Below are positions 1-5,909 of a stretch of DNA of 8,127 nucleotides, piece after piece. A model generated the notes under the pieces. The model was given only the letters and a program-made list of their open reading frames with translations. It ran no database searches and was not told the origin of the DNA. Position 1 is the stretch's first letter, and each line of letters starts with the position of its first letter. Origin of the DNA: an uncultured Dictyoglomus sp. (GTDB lineage: Bacteria > Dictyoglomota > Dictyoglomia > Dictyoglomales > Dictyoglomaceae); the NCBI GenBank assembly GCA_938039765.1, contig CALHTV010000042.1, forward strand, positions 1 through 8,127, given 5' to 3'. The position numbers were made by a program, and so were the translations under genes.

Positions 1-81
1 TATTGCTATCTTAGCTTTTTCTCTACTTTCAAAAAAGCCTTTTTTTACTAGCAATACATCTAGTCTTTCCTTATTTTTCAA
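1..81 (-). CDS. tlyA: TlyA-type rRNA 2'-O-methyltransferase, N-terminal 27 codons only (partial)
   Basis: The gene runs off the left edge. Its 27 visible codons read (M)KNKERLDVLLVKKGFFES, then REKAKIAI. This is the N-terminal S4-type RNA-binding segment typical of TlyA (RLDxLLVxxGxxxSREKAK). Family members methylate the 2'-O of cytidines in 16S and/or 23S rRNA; their FtsJ-like SAM domain would lie outside the window. The start is a TTG at 81-79 that overlaps the dxs stop codon (TTGA on the minus strand). It is preceded by GGTG five bases upstream. No in-frame ATG exists in the visible part, so TTG is the best start. tlyA directly after dxs is a common arrangement in Firmicutes-like genomes, which supports the call. 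Other S4-domain proteins (RluD type, HslR type) start similarly, but the context favours TlyA. Confidence 0.85.
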   Translation of the reverse strand, partial: MKNKERLDVLLVKKGFFESREKAKIAI

Positions 82-1940
82 CCTTTCACCTTTATATTCT
101 CAAAGACCCCTAATATTTTTTTAGCAATTTTAGACTCTGTAAGGTTGTAGATATCTTTTAATAATTCAGCACTACCTTGTTCTATAAACTTTTCAGGAAG
201 TGCTATTGGAACTAAGATCCTATTAATCTGTAATATATTTAGTAACTCAGATATAGCGCTAAAAAGGCCTCCTGTAATTATATTTTCCTCTATTGTAATA
301 ATATATTTGTGAGTAGAGAATAGATCTTCTAATAAAGGAACATCTAAAGGTTTTAAGAATCTAACATTTAGTACCGTTGGAAATATTCCTTCATTTTTAA
401 GTATTTCAGTTGCTTTAACAGCAGGATATACCATAGAACCAATGGCTAATATAAGTATCTCTTCTCCTTTTTCCAATATTTCGCTACGTCCTACTTCAAG
501 TTTATTAAAGCCCTGTTTTAATTCAACACCATACCCTTTCCCTTTGGGAAATCTTATAGCAAAAGGACCTGGATACTCTACAGCAGTATATAATAGATCC
601 CTTAACTCAGACTCATCTTTAGGAGCACTAACAACTATATTAGGAATTAGCCTTAAATATGACAGATCAAAAACCTCTTGATGAGTAGGTCCATCATCAC
701 TTACTATTCCAGCTCTATCCAGTATAAAGATAACAGGCAATTTTTGAATACAGACGTCATGAATAATTTGATCAAAAGACCTTTGAAGAAAAGTAGAATA
801 TATGGCAACTACTGGTTTAAAACCATTTATTGCCAATCCTGCCCCAAAAGTTACAGCATGTTGTTCTGCTATTCCTACATCAAAGAATCTATTAGGAAAT
901 TTTTGGGCAAAATATAAAAGACCTGTGCCCTCTGGCATAGCTGCTGTTATAGCTACTAAGTTTTCATACCTTTCCCCTAGTTCTACTAATGTTTTTCCAA
1001 AAACCTCAGTATAAGTAGGAATTTCTCTACCTCTATCATTTTTTGCAACAATACTATGAAACTTGGAAGGAGTTGCTTCAGCATCTTTGTGTCCACTTCC
1101 TTTTTTAGTAGTTAAGTGAATCACTACTGGACAAGATAAGTTTTCTTTTATTCCTTTAAATACTGAGACTAATACAGGTATATCGTGACCGTCAAAGGGG
1201 CCAAAATACTTAAATCCAAGATCCTCAAAAATAGGATTTTCCAAAAGTAAACTTTTTAAACTTCGTTCTAGTTTAAGATCTAAAGCTAATAAACGCTTTC
1301 CAAGAGAGGAATTTCTTAAAAAATTTTGGGTAGTCTGCTTAAAAAACCTATACAAAGGATGTTTTCTAAGTTTTGCTAAATAAAGGGCAAGAGCACCCAC
1401 GTTAGGTGAAATAGAATGTTCATTATCATTTAATACCACAATCAAATCTGTATTCAAGAAACCAATCTGATTTAAAGCTTCCCAAGCCATACCAGAGGTC
1501 AATGCTCCATCTCCGATCACCGCAACGACCTTGAATTTTTCACCTTTTAAATCTCTCGCCTTTGCAAATCCCAAAGCAGCCGACAAAGAAGTACCAGCAT
1601 GCCCTACTACAAAATGATCATACTCGCTCTCCCAAGGAGCAATATAACCACTTATACCTCCATATTGTCTTAATGTATGAAAATGTTTAGCTCTTCCTGT
1701 TACTAATTTATGAGTATAAGCTTGGTGTCCTACATCCCAGATTATTTTGTCATAAGGAGCATTAAACACGTAATGTAAAGCCAAGGTGAGCTCAACCGTA
1801 CCTAGATTAGATGCTAAATGTCCTCCATTATTCTCAACAGTATTTATAATAATCTCTCTTATCTCTTGAGCTAAATCTTTTAACTCCTTTATAGATAATC
1901 TTTTTAAATCTTCTGGAGAATTAATTTTCTGAAGCAACAT
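78..1940 (-). CDS. dxs: 1-deoxy-D-xylulose-5-phosphate synthase (DXP synthase)
   Basis: Thiamine-diphosphate enzyme that condenses pyruvate and glyceraldehyde 3-phosphate to DXP. This is the first step of the MEP isoprenoid pathway, and DXP is also a precursor of thiamine and often of pyridoxal phosphate. The product is cytosolic and works as a homodimer. Its 620 residues equal the usual family length. The N-terminal TPP domain holds HLASNLGTVE (41-50), DVGHQAYTHK (69-78), and GDG (143-145) with NDN (171-173), the Mg-TPP motif. The transketolase Pyr domain holds GIAEQHAVTFGAG (356-368), with E359 the likely catalytic glutamate, and DRAGIV plus DGPTH (408-420). A C-terminal transketolase domain follows from about 500. 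The ATG lies inside nusB (20-base overlap). An AAAGGAAG ribosome site about nine bases upstream lies in nusB codons, which suggests translational coupling. Confidence 0.97.
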   Translation of the reverse strand: MLLQKINSPEDLKRLSIKELKDLAQEIREIIINTVENNGGHLASNLGTVELTLALHYVFNAPYDKIIWDVGHQAYTHKLVTGRAKHFHTLRQYGGISGYIAPWESEYDHFVVGHAGTSLSAALGFAKARDLKGEKFKVVAVIGDGALTSGMAWEALNQIGFLNTDLIVVLNDNEHSISPNVGALALYLAKLRKHPLYRFFKQTTQNFLRNSSLGKRLLALDLKLERSLKSLLLENPIFEDLGFKYFGPFDGHDIPVLVSVFKGIKENLSCPVVIHLTTKKGSGHKDAEATPSKFHSIVAKNDRGREIPTYTEVFGKTLVELGERYENLVAITAAMPEGTGLLYFAQKFPNRFFDVGIAEQHAVTFGAGLAINGFKPVVAIYSTFLQRSFDQIIHDVCIQKLPVIFILDRAGIVSDDGPTHQEVFDLSYLRLIPNIVVSAPKDESELRDLLYTAVEYPGPFAIRFPKGKGYGVELKQGFNKLEVGRSEILEKGEEILILAIGSMVYPAVKATEILKNEGIFPTVLNVRFLKPLDVPLLEDLFSTHKYIITIEENIITGGLFSAISELLNILQINRILVPIALPEKFIEQGSAELLKDIYNLTESKIAKKILGVFENIKVKG

Positions 1941-2355
1941 TGCTAACTTCTTCCTTTATTTTTTGAACTTCTTCCCAATTTCTCACAATATTTCTTAAAA
2001 TTCCATTTACAAATCTTCCTGCTTCTGGACTTACAAATTTTTTGGCAAGTTCCACAGCCTCATTTACTGTGACACCTGGCGGAATATCTGAAAAAGCTAA
2101 CATTTCGGCTATAGCCATTCTTAAAATATTTTTCTCTATATTTCCAATTCTATCGAGTCGCCAATTTTTACTAAATCTACTTATTATTTTATCTGCCAAT
2201 TCTTTATAGAATAAACTACTTTCATATAATTTATGAGCAAAAACCTGGGCTTGAGGTGAAAATTTTTTAAAATCTACCTCTACTTCTTGGCCTAAATCTT
2301 TCTGAAAAAGAAATTCTAAAACTTTTTCTCTACATCTACTTCTTTCTTTACTCAT
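1921..2355 (-). CDS. nusB: Transcription antitermination factor NusB
   Basis: Small all-helical RNA-binding protein that pairs with NusE (ribosomal protein S10) on boxA RNA during rRNA transcription antitermination. The length of 144 residues is typical. Family signatures are visible: an Arg-rich N-terminal helix (SRCREKVLEFLFQ, 6-18), a central block RIGNIEKNILRMAIAEML (69-86), IPPGVTVNEAVELAKKF (91-107), and FVNGILRNI (115-123). The last residues (VSNVASEN) come from codons that overlap dxs in another frame. The ATG directly follows the stop codon of the DUF2273 gene (TAAATG), and an AGGAAGGG ribosome site lies in that gene's last codons. nusB after the asp23/amaP genes is a recurrent Firmicutes arrangement. 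Confidence 0.95.
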   Translation of the reverse strand: MSKERSRCREKVLEFLFQKDLGQEVEVDFKKFSPQAQVFAHKLYESSLFYKELADKIISRFSKNWRLDRIGNIEKNILRMAIAEMLAFSDIPPGVTVNEAVELAKKFVSPEAGRFVNGILRNIVRNWEEVQKIKEEVSNVASEN

Positions 2356-2580
2356 TTATTCCCTTCCTATATAAAAAATTTCTTCAATTTTTTCTATAAA
2401 AAGCACAAAAAGCTTTTTATCCATAACAAACCCAACAAAATAACCTAAAGTGGTACAAAGAGTTAAAAAAAGTGTTTTTATAAAACCTATAGTCAGTATC
2501 AATATCCCTATTAATAATAAAAGTAAAGAAAAAATTATTCTATATTTAAAGTGTTTTATATTATCCAAATTAAAATACAT
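2356..2580 (-). CDS. Small DUF2273-family membrane protein
   Basis: A 74-residue protein with two adjacent hydrophobic segments, about 14-32 and 35-53, and a short acidic C-terminal tail (EKIEEIFYIGRE). The pattern of a basic N-terminus, a first helix, then GFIKTLFLTLCTTLGYFVG is the hallmark of the DUF2273 family, which is usually encoded next to amaP and asp23. The biochemical role is unknown. Position suggests that it sits in the cytoplasmic membrane with AmaP as part of the Asp23 anchoring complex; that part is inference. The gene starts five bases after the amaP stop. GAGGGG in the last amaP codons may be the ribosome site, though its spacing of about 12 bases is long. The stop is directly adjacent to the nusB ATG. 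Confidence 0.85.
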   Translation of the reverse strand: MYFNLDNIKHFKYRIIFSLLLLLIGILILTIGFIKTLFLTLCTTLGYFVGFVMDKKLFVLFIEKIEEIFYIGRE

Positions 2581-2585
2581 ATTTT

Positions 2586-3119
2586 TTATTTACCCCTCTT
2601 AACAGGGACCACATCATCCACAATTATATTTATGTTATCCAAGTTTAAAGATAAAACATTCTCGAAATAAACTTTTATGCGATGTTGCAACTCATTCACA
2701 ACTCTTGTTATGTCTGTACCAGAGGGTACTCTTACCCTAAGAGTCAAAACAATTTTACCTTTCAGATTTTCAATTTCTGGCCTTACTTCCTGAATTTCTG
2801 CAAAATAGTTAGCAATATCTCTTATGGCATTCTTGACCCCATTAATAGATATACTTACCTCTCCTAAACCAGAGGGATTTCCTATAGTAATGGTATTTTT
2901 CTCTTTATATAATATAAAAACAAAACTCATACTAAAAGAAAGAATAAAAAGAATTATAAATAAAACAAGCGTACCAATAAATCCAGCAGTATTGGCCCAT
3001 TCTATTAAAATCAAAGCAGGTTTCCACTTTAACATTCCTAAAATAATTATAATACAAATAAGAGACGTCAAAAACAAAATAAAAAATGTAGCTATTCTTT
3101 CATATTTATTTAATCTCAT
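2586..3119 (-). CDS. amaP: AmaP-type Asp23/Gls24 membrane anchor protein
   Basis: A 177-residue protein with two strong transmembrane segments (about 9-30 and 47-70), linked by a short loop containing WKPALILIEWANTAG. A soluble cytoplasmic C-terminal domain follows (about 86-177). AmaP proteins tether Asp23 to the membrane in Gram-positive bacteria (Staphylococcus aureus). Length, two-helix topology and the asp23 neighbour all fit. The C-terminal domain resembles the Asp23 fold itself: it begins GEVSIS and ends ENVLSLNLDNINIIVDDV, parallel to GSVNIS and ENMTGLNVQEVNVIVKGV in the neighbouring gene. The ATG abuts the asp23 stop (TAAATG). The strong AAGGAGG site lies in the final asp23 codons, eight bases before the start. 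This implies coupled translation and matched dosage with Asp23. Confidence 0.88.
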   Translation of the reverse strand: MRLNKYERIATFFILFLTSLICIIIILGMLKWKPALILIEWANTAGFIGTLVLFIILFILSFSMSFVFILYKEKNTITIGNPSGLGEVSISINGVKNAIRDIANYFAEIQEVRPEIENLKGKIVLTLRVRVPSGTDITRVVNELQHRIKVYFENVLSLNLDNINIIVDDVVPVKRGK

Positions 3120-3482
3120 TTACTTTTCCTCCTTACCCTTCTTTCCTAAGAGAACTCCTTTTACTATTACATTAACCTCTTGTACATTTAGTCCGGTCAT
3201 GTTCTCTAAAACTTCTTTTACATGTGTTTGAACTTCTCTTGCTACCTCTGGGAAAAATACATTTTGTTCCACATATATAGGAATCTTTATATAAATATCC
3301 CTATCATTTAATTCTACTTTTATTCCTCTCCCTATAGGAATTCCAGATACAAGCTTTATAAAAGAAGAAATACTCTCTCCTACCCGAGCAACACCATCTA
3401 CTTCTTGAGCAGCCACACCTGCTATAACTGCAATTACTTCTCTTGATATATTGACAGAACCATATGAAAGCTCTTCCTTCAT
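3120..3482 (-). CDS. Asp23/Gls24 family (alkaline shock protein) envelope stress protein
   Basis: With the start chosen here the product has 120 residues and one Asp23/Gls24 domain spanning nearly all of it: YGSVNISREVIAVIAGVAAQ (7-26), EVDGVARV (27-34), then GIKVELNDRDIYIKIPIYVE (53-72) and VQTHVKEVLENMTGLNVQEV (84-103), ending in a Lys-rich tail. Members are abundant cytoplasmic proteins recruited to the membrane by AmaP and linked to cell-envelope homeostasis. The molecular activity is unknown. A GTG at 3491-3489 would add three residues, but it lies within the apparent ribosome site AAAGGTGG, which is five bases from the ATG at 3482. The ATG is therefore preferred. The gene follows accC after about 31 bases and leads directly into amaP. 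The symbols asp23, gls24 and yloU are used for different homologues, so none is assigned. Confidence 0.9.
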   Translation of the reverse strand: MKEELSYGSVNISREVIAVIAGVAAQEVDGVARVGESISSFIKLVSGIPIGRGIKVELNDRDIYIKIPIYVEQNVFFPEVAREVQTHVKEVLENMTGLNVQEVNVIVKGVLLGKKGKEEK

Positions 3483-3487
3483 ACAAA

Positions 3488-3495
3488 CCACCTTT
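3488..3495 (-). promoter_or_regulatory. Ribosome binding site that decides the asp23 start
   Basis: The minus strand reads AAAGGTGG, then TTTGT, then ATG at 3482. Five bases is normal spacing for that ATG. The upstream in-frame GTG (3491-3489) overlaps the site itself and so could not use it. Confidence 0.65.
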
Positions 3496-3513
3496 TTATT
3501 ATTTTATCAGATT

Positions 3514-4857
3514 TTACTCCTCAACCAAAATCCTTCTATTAAGGAAATTAGTAGAATAATCCCCTTTTACAAAAGAAGGATTTTCTAAAATTTTCAAATG
3601 CAATGGAATAGTAGTTTTTAGCCCTCTAATAATAAACTCACTTAAAGCCCGTCTCATACGTATAATTGCTTCTTCCCTATCTTTACCCCAAGTAATAACT
3701 TTTGCTAAGAGAGAATCATAATAAGGAACCATTTCATAACCTTCATATATATGAGTATCTATTCTTACAAAAGGCCCTCCAGGTGGTATATATTTCTCTA
3801 TTTTACCTAAAGAGGGAGAAAAGTTGTTATCTGGATCTTCAGCGTTTATTCTACACTCTATAGCGTGTCCCCTTAAAGTAACTTCTCTTAAATCTAGTTT
3901 TTCCCCCGCTGCAATTAAAATCTGCCATTTAACTAGATCTATCCCAGTAACCATTTCTGTAACTGTATGTTCAACTTGAATCCTTGTATTTACCTCCATA
4001 AAATAAAATCTACCATCTTTATCTAGTAAAAACTCAAAAGTACCTGGCCCTACATATCCTACTTTATGAGCCCCTCGAATAGCAGCTCTACTCATTGCTT
4101 CTCTAATTCTATTATTAACTACAGGAGAAGGGGATTCCTCGATCAATTTTTGATATCTTCTCTGAATGGTACAATCTCTTTCTCCTAAAGAAACTATATT
4201 CCCAAAAGAATCGCCCAAAATCTGTATCTCCACATGTCTTGGTTCCTCTATAAACTTTTCTATATATACCCCAGGATTTCCAAAGTTCTTTTCTGCTTCT
4301 AACTTAGCAAGGCGTATATTTTTTAACAGTTCTTCAGGACTATAAGAAATCCTCATTCCTTTTCCACCACCACCTGCTGTGGCTTTTATAAGAACAGGAA
4401 ATCCAATTTCTTTAGCAACTCTTAGTGCTTGTTTTTCATCTTCTATCAAACCATCAGAACCTGGAAGTAATGGAACACCAGCTTCTTTCATAAGTTTTTT
4501 AGCTCTTGCTTTATCTCCTAAGCTTTCTATAACTTCTTTTTTAGGACCTATAAAAACTAACCCATGATCTTGACAAATTTCTGCGAATCTAGCTGACTCC
4601 GCTAAAAAACCATATCCTGGATGAATTGCTTCTGCATTAGTAACTAAAGCAGCACTTATAATATTAGGGATATTTAAATAGCTTTGAGAAGCTGGAGGTG
4701 GACCAATACATACTGCTTCGTCAGCCATATAAACATGAAGGGATTCCTTATCTGCTTCTGAATAAATAGCTACGGTTTTTATTCCCAATTCTTTACATGC
4801 CCTTATTACTCTTACGGCAATTTCACCACGATTAGCAATAAGTACTTTCTTAAACAT
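3514..4857 (-). CDS. accC: Biotin carboxylase subunit of acetyl-CoA carboxylase
   Basis: ATP-grasp enzyme that carboxylates the biotin on AccB, using ATP and bicarbonate, for malonyl-CoA synthesis. Its 447 residues match E. coli AccC (449). Visible features in order: the N-terminal pre-ATP-grasp domain ([19 protein letters not shown], 2-20), [10 protein letters not shown] (79-88), [10 protein letters not shown] (114-123), the glycine-rich loop GGGGKGMR (162-169), EEPRHVEIQ (204-212), [20 protein letters not shown] (225-244), and the catalytic stretch [15 protein letters not shown] (287-301). In that stretch E288, N290, R292 and E296 correspond to the metal- and bicarbonate-handling residues. 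A biotin-carboxylase C domain follows. The start overlaps the end of accB by eight bases (ATGTTTAA) and has no strong ribosome site, which points to translational coupling. Stand-alone biotin carboxylases can also serve other carboxylases. The P53-P54-P55 run is unusual (see findings). Confidence 0.96.
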   Translation of the reverse strand: MFKKVLIANRGEIAVRVIRACKELGIKTVAIYSEADKESLHVYMADEAVCIGPPPASQSYLNIPNIISAALVTNAEAIHPGYGFLAESARFAEICQDHGLVFIGPKKEVIESLGDKARAKKLMKEAGVPLLPGSDGLIEDEKQALRVAKEIGFPVLIKATAGGGGKGMRISYSPEELLKNIRLAKLEAEKNFGNPGVYIEKFIEEPRHVEIQILGDSFGNIVSLGERDCTIQRRYQKLIEESPSPVVNNRIREAMSRAAIRGAHKVGYVGPGTFEFLLDKDGRFYFMEVNTRIQVEHTVTEMVTGIDLVKWQILIAAGEKLDLREVTLRGHAIECRINAEDPDNNFSPSLGKIEKYIPPGGPFVRIDTHIYEGYEMVPYYDSLLAKVITWGKDREEAIIRMRRALSEFIIRGLKTTIPLHLKILENPSFVKGDYSTNFLNRRILVEE

Positions 4858-5299
4858 TGCTTTCTATTTCTATCAAAAATAGTTTTTGTCCAAATTCTAC
4901 AGCTTGACCATTTTCTACTAAAACCTTTTTAACTTTACCTCTCACATGACTTTTAATCTCATTCATAAGCTTCATTGCTTCTATTATACAAACTGTCTGT
5001 CCAACGTCTACGAGATCTCCCTCTTCTACAAAGGGAGGAGCCCCAGGAGCTGGAGAACGGTAAAATACCCCTACTAACGGAGCTGTTATATAAACCCCAT
5101 CATCCTCCTTTTTCTTAGTTTCAACCTCTATTTCTTTTTCAACTATAGAGGGCCTTTCTTGAGAGACAATATTAACCACATTATCGCTTTTTCTTAAAAC
5201 TATTTTGCTTTCTCCATTTTCTAAAACTAATTCAGACAAATTACTTTTAGTAAAAAGATTAATAATCTCTTTAAGCTCCTCTAAGGTCCAATCTTTCAT
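4850..5299 (-). CDS. accB: Biotin carboxyl carrier protein of acetyl-CoA carboxylase
   Basis: Carries the covalently bound biotin that moves carboxyl groups from AccC to the carboxyltransferase. The 149-residue length is typical. The N-terminal third ([20 protein letters not shown], 4-23) is the usual docking region. A charged linker (about 45-68, rich in Glu and Lys) leads to the biotinyl domain (about 70-149). Biotin should attach to K110 in EAMKLMNEI (107-115). The segment [16 protein letters not shown] (80-95) matches the 'thumb' found in acetyl-CoA carboxylase type carriers, which favours AccB over the carriers of decarboxylases. The ATG is preceded by GGAAGGAAG at about eight bases. The gene lies 30 bases after efp and overlaps accC by eight bases. 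accA and accD are not in the window. Confidence 0.95.
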   Translation of the reverse strand: MKDWTLEELKEIINLFTKSNLSELVLENGESKIVLRKSDNVVNIVSQERPSIVEKEIEVETKKKEDDGVYITAPLVGVFYRSPAPGAPPFVEEGDLVDVGQTVCIIEAMKLMNEIKSHVRGKVKKVLVENGQAVEFGQKLFLIEIESNV

Positions 5300-5329
5300 A
5301 TCCTTAACTTCCTTCCTATAAGATTTATA

Positions 5330-5887
5330 TTAAGCTCTTTCTACATATTTAGCAGTTCTAGTATCTACAACTACTTTATCTCCTATTTGTACAAATAAAG
5401 GCACTTGAATAACTAAGCCTGTCTCCAACTTTGCAGGTTTTGATCCTCCAGAGACTGTATCTCCCCTTAACCCAGGATCAGTTTCTACTACTTCTAACAC
5501 AACTGTAGTTGGGAGTTCTATACCTATAGGATTACCTTCATAAAATAACATACTAACAACAGTTCCCTCTTTTAGATATTTTATAGAATCACCTAATTGT
5601 TCTTCTGTCAACATATATTGATCATAGGTTTCATGATCTACAAAATAAAACTCTTCTCCCTGCCTGTACAGATATTCTGCCTCTCTCTTATTAATAAAAG
5701 CTTGAGGTACATATTCATCAGACTTAAAAGTTTTCCTTATCACGTTACCTGTTTTTAAATTTTTTAGTTTTACTCTAACAGTAGCCTGTCCTTGAGCCAT
5801 ATGAACGTGTTGATATTCTAAAACTATATATATGTCTCCCTCCAACTCAATTGTAAGACCTGGATAAAAATCATTAACTGATATCAT
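5330..5887 (-). CDS. efp: Translation elongation factor P
   Basis: EF-P binds between the P and E sites of the ribosome and rescues ribosomes stalled on consecutive prolines. The 185-residue, three-domain layout is standard: KOW-like domain I (1-64), OB domain II (65-127) and OB domain III (128-185). The conserved C-terminal block starts at TDPGLRGDTVSGGSKPAKLE (136-155) and continues to QIGDKVVVDTR. The tip loop reads HVHMAQGQATVRVK (27-40). The position normally taken by the modified Lys or Arg (PGKG in E. coli) is Q32 here, and the usual Pro and Gly before it are M30 and A31. The rest of the protein looks intact, so this is a natural variant rather than a damaged gene. The ATG has the strongest ribosome site of the window (AAAGGAGG). 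The gene follows the proline peptidase by 22 bases, a classic pairing. Confidence 0.97.
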   Translation of the reverse strand: MISVNDFYPGLTIELEGDIYIVLEYQHVHMAQGQATVRVKLKNLKTGNVIRKTFKSDEYVPQAFINKREAEYLYRQGEEFYFVDHETYDQYMLTEEQLGDSIKYLKEGTVVSMLFYEGNPIGIELPTTVVLEVVETDPGLRGDTVSGGSKPAKLETGLVIQVPLFVQIGDKVVVDTRTAKYVERA

Positions 5888-5898
5888 TTATTTTTTTA

Positions 5899-5906
5899 CC
5901 TCCTTT
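5899..5906 (-). promoter_or_regulatory. Strong ribosome binding site of efp
   Basis: AAAGGAGG on the minus strand, 11 bases before the efp ATG. It is the closest match to the consensus anti-16S sequence in the window. This fits high, gene-specific translation of an abundant factor inside the operon. Confidence 0.75.
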
Positions 5907-5909
5907 GTT

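Noticed and set aside
110..125. T-rich run near the end of dxs as a terminator for a plus-strand transcript
   Set aside because: It lies within the dxs coding frame (Lys/Ile codons), has no upstream hairpin, and there is no plus-strand gene to terminate.
442..1014. Plus-strand open frames at 442-681, 678-917 and 802-1014
   Set aside because: They lie fully inside dxs on the opposite strand, have no recognisable domain and no plausible upstream ribosome site, and the dxs frame is strongly conserved.
2682..3231. Plus-strand open frames at 2682-2867 and 2824-3231
   Set aside because: They are antisense to amaP and the asp23 gene. The 135-codon one has hydrophobic character, but this mirrors the AT-rich code for membrane helices on the other strand. 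No family resemblance.
3304..3486. Second minus-strand frame inside the asp23 gene
   Set aside because: Out-of-frame shadow of the Asp23 coding sequence, with a Cys- and Arg-rich composition unlike the neighbouring proteins and no domain.
3501..3528. Possible internal promoter before asp23 (TTGGTT, 16-base spacer, TAAAAT on the minus strand)
   Set aside because: The -35 match is weak, the -10 is easily found by chance in AT-rich DNA, and the implied leader would be only about ten bases. Worth noting for 5'-end mapping, but not supportable as a feature.
4379..4567. Plus-strand open frame inside accC
   Set aside because: Antisense shadow of the conserved biotin carboxylase frame, with no independent support.
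5888..5909. A-rich run between the peptidase and efp as a terminator
   Set aside because: On the transcribed strand this is a run of A, not U, with no hairpin. It contains the efp ribosome site.
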